From: an uncultured Bacteroides sp.
Lineage (GTDB): Bacteria; Bacteroidota; Bacteroidia; Bacteroidales; Bacteroidaceae
Assembly (NCBI GenBank): GCA_905201685.1
Contig: CAJKOW010000008.1
Span: 1-53,270 of the forward strand
Reading direction: 5' to 3'
DNA length: 53,270 nt
In this document: piece by piece, positions 8,793 to 16,625 of the stretch
How the letters are laid out: every line of letters begins with the position of its first letter
Numbering within the stretch: the first letter of the stretch is position 1
Program-made: the position numbers and the translations under genes
The notes under the pieces: model-generated
Told to the model about the DNA's origin: nothing
What the model saw: only the letters and a program-made list of their open reading frames with translations
Database searches by the model: none

Positions 8793-10030
8793 TACAGCTT
8801 CTTATATGTGAGATAAAGGTTGCTTGCAGAACGTATCCACAAACTGAGTGCCAAAGGTAATATAGCTAAGTTAAATTCTTGTGGTATTATTCCCCAAAGC
8901 AATATAAAAAATGTTAATTCAACGCAATTCGCCATCATATAGATGCTTTTCTTCTTCCTTTTTACAGCCAAAATCATCCATGGCAGACACAGAAGGTGGA
9001 AAGGATGGAAGAGCAAGAGCAGGTAATTGGGACTAACTGCAGGGTGTTGTGAGAATAGGGTTAAAAATGCTAAGATGCAACCGGCAATACCTGCAGCAAG
9101 GAACAGCAAGAGGTCGAGTGCCCAAAGGCTGCTTTTCCGATACAGGCCAAGGGCCGTAGCAATGATTACAACGACCAACAACAAGGTAGCAGCCTGGAGG
9201 GGTGTGATACCTTCCGGCATATTGGTTTCTTTTTCACTTTGAATGAGATGTTCTTCATGGCAGATCAATGGACGTTCTTTGCCTTGTGCATCTTTTAGTT
9301 TGGCTTTTGCCAGAAAGTCTTTCAGATAGAAAGGTGCGAACATCATCTGACGGCGGTTGATATCTTCATCGGCTTTACTCCCTAAACAGAGGTCGATACC
9401 GAAACGTGCCCATGAATGTCCTTCGGTGTATTGGTGGACGATGTCGCGAAAACTTGTTCCCGTTTGTAAAGAGGTCATGTCTTCTGCGTATTCGAGTGTT
9501 CCTTCAGTGGCACGTTCAATTTGGTCGCGAGGACGGGTGGCGCAATTGTCGTATAAAAAGTTGTAGCGGTAAACTCGGTTTTGGGGGAGATAATTTTCTT
9601 CCAAAAGCATGAGTAATTTCTTCTTTTCTTCAGTATTCAGGTTTAGGGTTTGTTGCCATACGTCCCGTCCTGTCCAAGTGTATTCGGAAGCAAAATGTTC
9701 GTAGGAAGTTACCCCCAGCTGATAGTCGGTTTCTCCTAATGTAAAACGGAGGATGAAGTTGGGAGTGTTGAAGCTGAAAATGCCATAGTTGAATACGGCA
9801 TCGATGCCACGGGTGAAGTTTTCGTACCGAATAGCTGTATGGCCGAAAAGAGAATATATTTCTTCACCTGCGCCGCAAGTCAGCAAACTGAACCGGATAC
9901 TGTCTTCAGTTATGGTTGAGGGTGTGGAATGCTTTACCTGCATTGGCATATCCTGAGCACGGACCAATTGATGGGGAATGCTCAGGAAACAGCAAATAAT
10001 CACGATCAATGATAAAAGGGTATGTCTCAT
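8792..10030 (-). CDS. lnb: Lipoprotein N-acyltransferase Lnb, DUF4105 family (412 aa)
   Basis: In Bacteroides, Lnb adds the third acyl chain to the alpha-amino group of lipoproteins, replacing the missing Lnt. The sequence shows a signal peptide or anchor (residues 1-25), then the DUF4105 periplasmic domain with EEIYSLFGHTAIRYE (His64), VFNYGIFSFNTPNF, and YNFLYDNCATRPRDQIE (Cys163), which together look like a Cys-His transferase or protease-like centre. About five membrane helices follow from residue 278. Family identity rests on these motifs; the enzymatic role rests on published Bacteroides work recalled, not checked. It lies after a phospholipid-synthesis-type gene and a GtrA-like gene, and overlaps the phosphatase-fold gene by one base. 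Confidence 0.8.
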   Translation of the reverse strand: MRHTLLSLIVIICCFLSIPHQLVRAQDMPMQVKHSTPSTITEDSIRFSLLTCGAGEEIYSLFGHTAIRYENFTRGIDAVFNYGIFSFNTPNFILRFTLGETDYQLGVTSYEHFASEYTWTGRDVWQQTLNLNTEEKKKLLMLLEENYLPQNRVYRYNFLYDNCATRPRDQIERATEGTLEYAEDMTSLQTGTSFRDIVHQYTEGHSWARFGIDLCLGSKADEDINRRQMMFAPFYLKDFLAKAKLKDAQGKERPLICHEEHLIQSEKETNMPEGITPLQAATLLLVVVIIATALGLYRKSSLWALDLLLFLAAGIAGCILAFLTLFSQHPAVSPNYLLLLFHPFHLLCLPWMILAVKRKKKSIYMMANCVELTFFILLWGIIPQEFNLAILPLALSLWIRSASNLYLTYKKL

Positions 10031-10085
10031 TGTATGGATGTGCTATACATGTTACAGCTGTTAGGATGAACTGGCTATTCTAAAT

Positions 10086-10526
10086 TCAATCAGATGTAAT
10101 CGATCTTGATGCTTTGGACACGATTGAACGCTTTCCAAATACAATCGTTTCGGCTAAGAAATAGTTGAATAGTCCGGATATCAGCAATGCTGCAAGGTTA
10201 CAGTAAACCACATTCCAGCCGAAGATTTTTTGAAACAGAAGCAAAAACAGCATTTTGACCAAAAAACCTAATACGGAGGAAAAGTTGAATATGAGGAATC
10301 TGTAAGTGAAATCCTTGACATTCTTGTTGGTGATACGTTCTTTCCATATCCAATAATAGGAACAGACGAAATTGCTGAATACGGCAAACTCGAATGAAAT
10401 AACCGGAGAAACAACATATATTCCCCAATAGTCATGAAACAGGAATTTGGAACATATCCACAGTACGAAAGTATCGACACCGGTACCAAACAGACGACTT
10501 ACAACAAATTCAATATATGTACGCAC
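10086..10526 (-). CDS. GtrA-like membrane protein (146 aa)
   Basis: Small four-helix membrane protein of the GtrA/DPMS family, proteins thought to assist flipping of polyprenyl-linked sugars. It shows FGTGVDTFVLWICSKFLF at the start, VISFEFAVFSNFVCSYYWIWKER in the middle (the NF-x6-WxF/W-like signature) and AALLISGLFNYFLAETIVFGK at the end, which is the typical GtrA C-terminus. It lies 16 nt after the CDP-alcohol phosphatidyltransferase and 55 nt before lnb, so it is probably co-transcribed. No partner glycosyltransferase is next to it; the nearest GT2 gene in the window is 28 kb away. Confidence 0.85.
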   Translation of the reverse strand: MRTYIEFVVSRLFGTGVDTFVLWICSKFLFHDYWGIYVVSPVISFEFAVFSNFVCSYYWIWKERITNKNVKDFTYRFLIFNFSSVLGFLVKMLFLLLFQKIFGWNVVYCNLAALLISGLFNYFLAETIVFGKRSIVSKASRSITSD

Positions 10527-10542
10527 GAGATAATCGATTGAA

Positions 10543-11244
10543 TTAGTTCTTTTTTTCAGGATGATAAGGCTTCAAAGGATCTTGTTTGGCCAACAAGTTG
10601 CGGTCTTTGACAAACTGCATAAACAGCATGGAGAACAGAATGACAACGATAACCATGCCGGCTATGTCGAATATACCGAATTCGTATCCATAGAAGTGAT
10701 AGGAAATATTCACCCATGGCGTGTACATGATTAATGTATTTAGAAGTATAATGACCAACCTGAATTCGGTAGGGCCAAAGCTGCCATAGGTCAGACGGAA
10801 TTCTCCTTTCAGAATGGTACCGATATAAGTATAGATGGACAAAACTAAATATCCGGCAAGAACAAGCAGGGCTATGTCGAGGCGGAAGATAGGAGATAAT
10901 CCTGCGCCTATACATATAATACATATCGTAATGGCGTCTAATGTATGGTCGATGAAGAATCCATATACGGGTCGCTGGGTGTTGCGGACACGTGCAATAG
11001 TGCCGTCTAAGCTGTCGCCATACCAGTTGATCACAAAACCTAAGGATGAAATCCACAGATACTGGAGGTTTTTATTGGCCAAAATATAGCCTAACGCGCA
11101 TACAAAAGCTCCTCCGAGGCCAATGTACGTCAGCATGTCGGAAGTTACCCATTGAGGCTGTCTTTTAGCCAACCATATAAGAACCTTTTTTTCTGCCGCG
11201 TTAAGAATAGAAGTTTGAATTCTATTTGATAATTCTTTTCCCAT
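10543..11244 (-). CDS. CDP-alcohol phosphatidyltransferase family protein (233 aa)
   Basis: Integral membrane enzyme that would move a phosphatidyl group from CDP-diacylglycerol to an alcohol. The catalytic motif is present: D77-SL-D80-G81-TI-A84-R85-x9-G95-FFI-D99-HTL-D103. The spacing between AR and G is 9 rather than the usual 8, and His replaces the common Pro after the third Asp. About five or six helices follow. The acceptor alcohol cannot be told from sequence. It is the first gene of the run leading to lnb, so lipid supply and lipoprotein acylation may be linked. Confidence 0.88.
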   Translation of the reverse strand: MGKELSNRIQTSILNAAEKKVLIWLAKRQPQWVTSDMLTYIGLGGAFVCALGYILANKNLQYLWISSLGFVINWYGDSLDGTIARVRNTQRPVYGFFIDHTLDAITICIICIGAGLSPIFRLDIALLVLAGYLVLSIYTYIGTILKGEFRLTYGSFGPTEFRLVIILLNTLIMYTPWVNISYHFYGYEFGIFDIAGMVIVVILFSMLFMQFVKDRNLLAKQDPLKPYHPEKKN

Positions 11245-11263
11245 ACATTCTCTTTTTACACGG

Positions 11264-11271
11264 CAAAATTA
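11264..11271 (-). promoter_or_regulatory. -7 box of the phosphatidyltransferase-GtrA-lnb operon
   Basis: The minus strand reads TAATTTTG, an exact TAnnTTTG match, 20 nt before the start codon at 11244. A -33 TTTG is not seen. It is the only such match found in the 280 bp upstream of this gene. Confidence 0.5.
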
Positions 11272-11525
11272 CAGCATTTTTTTAAATTTTCATTTTAAGT
11301 TTAATATTCTTGCAACAATTTAACAACATCTGTTGCAAAATGGTAGATTTTCGGGGGTGTATTCCCCGACCATCGCAATGCTTTGTTGTGATTTTGAAGA
11401 GAGTTGCCCTCTCCTGCTTTTATTATGTCATGTGGCTATTTCCTTTTCTTGTGCAAGACGGTTGTCACGTGTTTCAATTCTGCATCGCTGTCCTGAGGAG
11501 GTTTTGTGCAGGGGGCAGTCGTCTT

Positions 11526-12824
11526 TTATGGGAAAGTAATTTGAAAGCGTGTCCAGCCATCTTTGTAAGTGCGCAGGGAGAAGGTACATCCATGGCGATT
11601 CAAGACTTCACGGATGAAGATGAGGCCAATGCCTTGTCCATGAGGTTTGGTGGAGAAGAAAGGACTGAACAACTTTTCTTCAGTCTCTTTACTGATTCCC
11701 GGACCATTATCGGCCACTTCGATGGTGGCGGGGGCTGTAGTGGTGATTCTGATTTCACCGTTTTGTTCGATGCTTTCGACGGCGTTTTTGATGATATTAA
11801 CCAGTACCTGTTCGAATAGTGCGGAATCAAGGTTCACGTATTTTACATCGGGTGCGCATTGTAGAGTGAGCTTGATGTGGTGGTCGTTGCACAGTCCCTC
11901 CATGAAGCGTACGCAAGTGTTGGCGGTTTCATTCAGATTGGCTTGTGTAAGAACCGGCTCAGGGATTTTTACGACGTCGGCAAAGCGGGTAATGAACTTG
12001 CTCATCGAAAAACAGCGTTCGGTGCATACCCGCATCACGTCGCAGATTTCTTCCATTCCTTTTTCGGTGGAGAGCGCTTCTTCAACGGTGTCCAAGGTAG
12101 AGGTGATACCGGCAGTTGTATTGTTTACTTCGTGGGCAATCATGCGTATCACCTTTTCGTAGGCTTTCTTTTCGGCGCGTATTACTTCATCGGTCATGCG
12201 TTCTATCAGGTAAAACGGATGCTGGAAGCCCCGGTCGATGAAGAAAGTGAAGGTACAGCGGTAAATGTTGGCGTCGTTCAGCCGGATGACCCGTGTCTCT
12301 TCTTTGTTGAGGGTTGTCAGTTCGTTGGCCAAGGGAGAATCTATTTTCTCTATTTTTTTATTTAAGATACTTTCGATATGGGTGCCCAGCATCTTGACGG
12401 CCATTGGGTTGGCTTGAGATATATTTCCATCCAGATCGGTGATGATGACTCCCATGGGTGAGGCCTGTATCAGCAGGTCGAGGAAATGGTTCTGTTCGCG
12501 CAGACGCAGGCGTTCGTTCTTCAGTTGGTCCATCATGCGGTTGAAGATGTTCACAATGCGGTCGGCCTCGTGTTGTCCGACGGGGCTGAGACGGCTGCTG
12601 AAGTCTTGCTCGCGAAGGAGTTCCATACCATTGCCGATGGTGTGCATGGGCTTCACGATCTTGTTGTAGAAGACGATGAGGTAGAGCAGAATGAATGCGA
12701 TGCTTCCTTCCATTATATAATAGGGCAGGTTGTCTTCAGGCAAGTGCGTTACCCAATATGCCAGAGCTCCGGACAATGCCAGGAGTATCAGGACCAGGAT
12801 GATGAAGAAGAACTTGATGCGCAC
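11526..12824 (-). CDS. Sensor histidine kinase, NtrY-like (432 aa)
   Basis: Membrane sensor kinase. Two helices (about residues 5-25 and 38-54) bracket a very short periplasmic loop, so it may sense the membrane or a partner. A HAMP-like segment (55-105) and a PAS domain (115-215, ASPMGVIITDLDGNISQANP) follow. The phospho-acceptor is His231 (MIAHEVNN), the N box is NIIKNAVES (343-351), and the G boxes are DNGPGIS (372-378) and GQGIGL (396-401). It follows the response-regulator gene by 12 nt; the pair is a two-component system with sigma-54 output. The signal is unknown. Confidence 0.95.
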   Translation of the reverse strand: MRIKFFFIILVLILLALSGALAYWVTHLPEDNLPYYIMEGSIAFILLYLIVFYNKIVKPMHTIGNGMELLREQDFSSRLSPVGQHEADRIVNIFNRMMDQLKNERLRLREQNHFLDLLIQASPMGVIITDLDGNISQANPMAVKMLGTHIESILNKKIEKIDSPLANELTTLNKEETRVIRLNDANIYRCTFTFFIDRGFQHPFYLIERMTDEVIRAEKKAYEKVIRMIAHEVNNTTAGITSTLDTVEEALSTEKGMEEICDVMRVCTERCFSMSKFITRFADVVKIPEPVLTQANLNETANTCVRFMEGLCNDHHIKLTLQCAPDVKYVNLDSALFEQVLVNIIKNAVESIEQNGEIRITTTAPATIEVADNGPGISKETEEKLFSPFFSTKPHGQGIGLIFIREVLNRHGCTFSLRTYKDGWTRFQITFP

Positions 12825-12836
12825 GTTGGTCTCGGT

Positions 12837-14210
12837 TTAAGAGTTTTGAGGAAGATTGTTGATGTCGATGTTGTACTTTTCTAACCTGCGGTAGAGGGCA
12901 GCCCGGCTGATACCCAGTGCCAGGGCTACCTGGCTGAGGTTTCCTTTGTGGCGTTCGAGTGCCTGGAGTATGGTGTGGCGCTCGATTTCGTCTAAGGTCA
13001 TATTGGCATACGATACGTTTTCGGCAGCCTGGGGTTGTTCGGTGGTACGCAGATATTGGGTGTCGAAGTCGGCAGCTGTGATAACGGATTTCCTGCTGAC
13101 GAGGATTGTACGTTCGACAAGGTTCTTCAGCTCGCGGATGTTTCCCGGATAGGGCAGTTTCGACAGGAAGTTCAGTGCATCGGCCGCAAATTCCGTATGG
13201 GGTAGTCCGTTGGCTTCGGCCTGGCGGTCGGCGAAGTAGCGTGCCAACAGGGGGATGTCTTCACGGCGTTCGCGCAGGGCGGGAAGCTTAATGGTGATAA
13301 GATTGATGCGGTAGAAGAGATCCTCGCGGAAAGTATGCTCGGCTACCATCTTGCGCAGGTCGGCATTGGTGGCCGATATGATGCGTACATCGACTTTGCG
13401 GGGACGGCTGTCGCCGAGTACTTCGAAGGTCTGATCCTGCAATACGCGGAGCAGTTTCACCTGGCAGGAGAGGTCGAGGTCACCGATTTCGTCGAGGAAG
13501 ATGGTGCCTTTGTTGGCCAGTTCGAAACGGCCGACGCGGTCGGCTGTGGCATCGGTGAAGGCTCCTTTCTTGTGGCCGAACATCTCGCTTTCGAAAAGGC
13601 TTTGTGAGATACCGCCCAGATTGACCTTTACAAAGGGTTGCTTGGCGCGCTGGCTGTTGATGTGGATGGCTTCGGCTATCAGTTCTTTGCCGGTGCCGCT
13701 TTCGCCGGTGATGAGGACCGAGGCATTGGTGCGTGCGATGCGTGCCACGGTGTTCAGTACGTCCATCAGTCCGCGCGATTTTCCGATGATGTGGCTGCGA
13801 TCCAGCGTGTCGGCCTTTTCGACGGTGCTTTCTGTTTGCGGCACATTCAGTTCGAGGGCTGTTTCGATGCGTTGCAGCAGGGCGGCATTGTTCCACGGCT
13901 TGGTGATGAAGTCGAAGGCACCGGCCTGCATGCCCTGTACGGCCAGCTGGATGCTACCCCAGGCAGTCATTAGTATGACGGGAGTTTCGGGGCGGAATAT
14001 TTTTACTTGCTTCAGCAGGGTGAGTCCTTCTTCGCCGGTTGTGGAGAGGGTGAAGTTCATGTCCATCAGTATCAGTGCCGGAGCTTCGGCACGCACTACA
14101 TCAATGGCTTCGCGCGGCCCCGCTACGGCCTTAACTTCGTAGCCGGCGCGTTTCAGCATGAAGCTGAGCGAAGAACGTACTGCGCTGTCGTCGTCAATAA
14201 CAAGAATCAT
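12837..14210 (-). CDS. NtrC-family sigma-54-dependent response regulator (457 aa)
   Basis: Enhancer-binding activator of RpoN RNA polymerase. The receiver domain has DDD (6-8), phospho-acceptor Asp50 (LILMDMNF) and Lys104. The AAA+ domain has Walker A GESGTGKE (169-176), the sigma-54 contact loop GAFTDA (217-222, a common variant of GAFTGA) and Walker B GTIFLDEIGDL. A Fis-type helix-turn-helix ends the protein (NLSQVALALGISRAALYRRLEKY). It shares an operon with the kinase and lies just downstream of the TolC-family gene, which carries a sigma-54 promoter and is therefore the likely target. Confidence 0.96.
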   Translation of the reverse strand: MILVIDDDSAVRSSLSFMLKRAGYEVKAVAGPREAIDVVRAEAPALILMDMNFTLSTTGEEGLTLLKQVKIFRPETPVILMTAWGSIQLAVQGMQAGAFDFITKPWNNAALLQRIETALELNVPQTESTVEKADTLDRSHIIGKSRGLMDVLNTVARIARTNASVLITGESGTGKELIAEAIHINSQRAKQPFVKVNLGGISQSLFESEMFGHKKGAFTDATADRVGRFELANKGTIFLDEIGDLDLSCQVKLLRVLQDQTFEVLGDSRPRKVDVRIISATNADLRKMVAEHTFREDLFYRINLITIKLPALRERREDIPLLARYFADRQAEANGLPHTEFAADALNFLSKLPYPGNIRELKNLVERTILVSRKSVITAADFDTQYLRTTEQPQAAENVSYANMTLDEIERHTILQALERHKGNLSQVALALGISRAALYRRLEKYNIDINNLPQNS

Positions 14211-14244
14211 ATTTATATATATAATAAGGTGTAATTGAATGTAT

Positions 14245-14271
14245 GTGCAAAGTTAGCAAATCTCTTTGCAC
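14245..14271 (-). promoter_or_regulatory. -7 box of the two-component operon within a perfect dyad
   Basis: The minus strand reads TAACTTTG (14248-14255), 38 nt before the regulator start. It is embedded in GTGCAAAG-N11-CTTTGCAC, with perfect 8-bp arms. A dyad covering a promoter fits autoregulation by the encoded activator or another repressor, but this is inference. Confidence 0.55.
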
Positions 14272-14325
14272 GTTGCAAGCTCTTGGAGCGTCTTTCGTGC
14301 GTGGGACGCACGGGGACGGGCGGAT

Positions 14326-15810
14326 TTATCTTTTTACGATGTCCTCGAAGTCGGCCTCGAGCTCGGTGTTCTGTTCGAAGTCCCACAAGGTAAGGCTGCG
14401 TATCTGGTAGAAGTAGTACCAGTAATAGTAGAGTTCGGAGATGTGCTTCTGTCGGGCTTCGTCTTTCGAGTTCTGCGCGTCGTTCAGGTCGAGGGTACTT
14501 ATTTTGCCTATCATAAAGGTTTCTACGCTGGTTTTGTATCGCTTTTCGGCGATGAGGTCGGCTTCCTGGGCGATGTTGAGCTGCTGTGCCTGGTTGTTGA
14601 AGTTCTCGACCAGCAGGAAGATGTTCTGGTTGAAGTCCATCTGTTCCTGGCGTATCTTGGAGAGCACCACTTCGCGGTTGCTTTTGGCTACCCGCACTTG
14701 TCCGCGGCGTTTTCCCCAGTCGAGGATAGGAATCTTGACACCTACCTGAACCACCTGGTTATCTACCAGGCCGTGATAGGCCGATTTCAGGGCGTTTGAC
14801 TGACCTGTGTATCCTATGCTGGCAAAGAGGTCGATGCTGCGCAGGTTGCCACGGGCGGTGGCTACTTCGTAATCGGCTTCCAGTTGCCGACGACGGATGT
14901 TCTGGGCAAAGGAGTTGCGTTGCAAGGCTTTTTCGAGTACGCTCTTGTAGTCCATGTTGAGCATGGGGACGGTGGTGGGCAGTGTCGGGTTCAGGTTTTC
15001 CTGTTCGGACACACCGAGGAAGGAGCGCAACTGGAACATTTTGGCGTTCAGATTGCTTACGGCGGCAGTGACGTCGGCTTTGCTTTGCAGGGCGTTGAGC
15101 TTCAGTTGCAGCAGGTCGTTTTCGGATATCTGTCCCATCTTGCGTTTGGCGATGGCTACTTCGTACAGGCGGTCGGCGTTGGTCTTGTTCTGGCGTACGG
15201 TAGCGAGCGACTCCTTGGCCAGCAGCAGTTCGAAGTAGTAGGTGATGGCTTTCATCGTCACTTCTTCGGTGGCGGTTATGAAGGCGGCCTTGGCTTCGGA
15301 GTAGCGTACGGGTTCGATACGGCGATCCCACTTCAGGGTGTTGACGCCGAAGATGGGTTGTGTCAGTTCCAGGCTGATGGGGACGGACATAAACTGCTTG
15401 TTGCCGTTTGACCCCAGTTCTTTCAGGTAGTCGAGCGAGGAGGTGAGCGAAAGTTTACCTCCTGTCAGCCAGATGTTCTGGTCGATGGAGATTTCGCCTG
15501 AAAGTCCCAGTACGTTGTCGCGTACGTATGAGTAGGTTCCGTCTGCGTTCTGATAGGAGTTGTATATCTTCCGGTAGTTGGGCAGGGTGCCCGTAAAGTT
15601 GACTTCGGGCAACAGGTTGGCCCGAAATGTCCGGTACTCCCAATAGGCGGTTTTCAGTTCGTTCAGGGCAACGGCGGCATCTACCGACTGTATGCGTGCC
15701 AGGGCGATGGCTTCGTTCAGGGTGATGTCCCGTTCGTACGTCAGTGTGTCGTTCTGTGCCCGGAGCATCAGAGGCAGGCACAAGCAGGCTGCAAGTAAAA
15801 TCTTCTTCAT
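14326..15810 (-). CDS. TolC-family outer-membrane efflux protein (494 aa)
   Basis: Outer-membrane channel subunit of a tripartite exporter. Signal peptide (ILLAACLCLPLMLRAQ), then two repeats of the TolC fold: long alpha-helical coiled coils (LNEAIALARIQSVDAAVALNE; AVSNLNAKMFQLRSF; NNQAQQLNIAQEADLIAEKRY) separated by short strands. The length is normal for the family. It is unusual in standing alone: no membrane-fusion protein or inner-membrane pump is adjacent. It has a consensus sigma-54 promoter and sits directly before the gene for an NtrC-type regulator. Confidence 0.93.
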   Translation of the reverse strand: MKKILLAACLCLPLMLRAQNDTLTYERDITLNEAIALARIQSVDAAVALNELKTAYWEYRTFRANLLPEVNFTGTLPNYRKIYNSYQNADGTYSYVRDNVLGLSGEISIDQNIWLTGGKLSLTSSLDYLKELGSNGNKQFMSVPISLELTQPIFGVNTLKWDRRIEPVRYSEAKAAFITATEEVTMKAITYYFELLLAKESLATVRQNKTNADRLYEVAIAKRKMGQISENDLLQLKLNALQSKADVTAAVSNLNAKMFQLRSFLGVSEQENLNPTLPTTVPMLNMDYKSVLEKALQRNSFAQNIRRRQLEADYEVATARGNLRSIDLFASIGYTGQSNALKSAYHGLVDNQVVQVGVKIPILDWGKRRGQVRVAKSNREVVLSKIRQEQMDFNQNIFLLVENFNNQAQQLNIAQEADLIAEKRYKTSVETFMIGKISTLDLNDAQNSKDEARQKHISELYYYWYYFYQIRSLTLWDFEQNTELEADFEDIVKR

Positions 15811-15876
15811 TTCTATTTGGCTTTTGTTTTTTCTGTTTTTGCGGTAACCGGAGTTACCGTGAGTCGCTTAAGTATC

Positions 15877-15891
15877 GCAAAGAGCGTGCCA
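15877..15891 (-). promoter_or_regulatory. Sigma-54 (RpoN) promoter of the TolC-family gene
   Basis: The minus strand reads TGGCACG-CTCT-TTGC, the full -24/-12 consensus TGGCACG-N4-TTGC with invariant GG and GC. Predicted start of transcription is near 15865, giving a leader of about 55 nt. An NtrC-family activator is encoded immediately downstream of the TolC-family gene. Confidence 0.85.
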
Positions 15892-15932
15892 AGCGCCCAG
15901 AGTGGCTTGTAGCCGGGGTGGGGGTTCGGAAT

Positions 15933-15980
15933 CGGACACTTCCGTTGTCCGTTTACGGACGGTGGACGGTGGTGTGTCCG
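15933..15980 (-). promoter_or_regulatory. Candidate enhancer (upstream activator sites) for sigma-54 promoter
   Basis: Overlapping inverted repeats lie 42-90 bp upstream of the -24 element: CGGACA-N7-TGTCCG (15933-15951), GTCCGT-TT-ACGGAC (15947-15960) and ACGGAC with GTGTCCG (15955-15980). Position and symmetry fit binding sites of a dimeric enhancer-binding protein. Which protein binds is inferred from the neighbouring regulator. Confidence 0.55.
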
Positions 15981-16207
15981 TTCGGTTGTGTGGGTTTGAC
16001 GTTTTGACACTTTGCCGACTGAAGTCGTTCAGAATCCGTTATTTCCGGATGAATGGACGCTTGGTCGGAATTTTGCGAGTGATTTTTCGTATGAGTCTTA
16101 TTGATAGCAGGATAGCGAAATGTTTACATTTGAAATAGAGAAAAATAGCTTCCGGACAGCTCCGAAACACGGTGTTTGCAAGGGGGAAAAGCTTTTCGGA
16201 CAAGTGT

Positions 16208-16248
16208 CACAAGCAATCCGGGCGAGCGACACAAGCAATCCGGACGAG
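16208..16248. repeat. Two tandem near-identical 22-bp units
   Basis: CACAAGCAATCCGGGCGAG (16208) and CACAAGCAATCCGGACGAG (16230) differ at one base and are 22 bp apart, two helical turns. A weaker third relative (GTGCAAGCC) follows at 16251. They may be protein-binding sites or a local duplication. Confidence 0.6.
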
Positions 16249-16591
16249 CCGTGCAAGCCATCTTATTGTTCGGCGCAAGTATTTTCGGTCTTCATTCGAA
16301 GCGTTTTTTGACTGTTTTGTTGCATGTTTATGCATTTTAGCGCTGTTTTCTATGATTTTCGGACTCTATTTCACGTTTTTCGGAAATAAGTCCGGTTATT
16401 AAAAGATGGGTTTTGCTTACTTTTTGGTAGGTAATCCGCTTCTAGTGGTGCGTTTGTGACAATAGACCGGAGTGCTTCGACCGGCTCCTGCGGCCGTGTC
16501 CGGTTGGGGATTCGACGGACAGTGCGTGAGCAATGGTTACGGTGAAGTTATCTTCTTTCCTCGATTATGTCGATAATTCAAAATTCAGTCG

Positions 16592-16599
16592 TATCTTTG
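16592..16599 (+). promoter_or_regulatory. -7 box of coaX
   Basis: TATCTTTG, an exact TAnnTTTG match, 26 nt before the coaX start. No good -33 box. Confidence 0.65.
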
Positions 16600-16625
16600 C
16601 GTCCGATTAACAAAAGGAATTTTCA

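Larger units (their letters stand above)
15811..16625. other. 815-bp gene-free regulatory region between tolC-family gene and coaX
   Basis: No credible gene: short open frames here lack coding character. The region holds the sigma-54 promoter of the TolC-family gene, a leader hairpin (GGTAAC 15843-15848 with GTTACC 15853-15858), many CGGAC/GTCCG pentamers (15933 onward to about 16605), a pair of 22-bp-spaced near-repeats of CACAAGCAATCCGG (16208 and 16230), and the coaX -7 box. Base composition differs from the flanking coding DNA. Confidence 0.7.

Noticed and set aside
14296..14312. Terminator of the TolC-family gene (CGTGCGT-GGG-ACGCACG)
   Set aside because: The stem is perfect but no T tract follows on the minus strand, so I did not call it; it may be a different RNA structure.
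15813..16010. 65-codon minus-strand frame upstream of the TolC-family gene
   Set aside because: It covers the sigma-54 promoter and enhancer dyads, has no ribosome site and no coding character.
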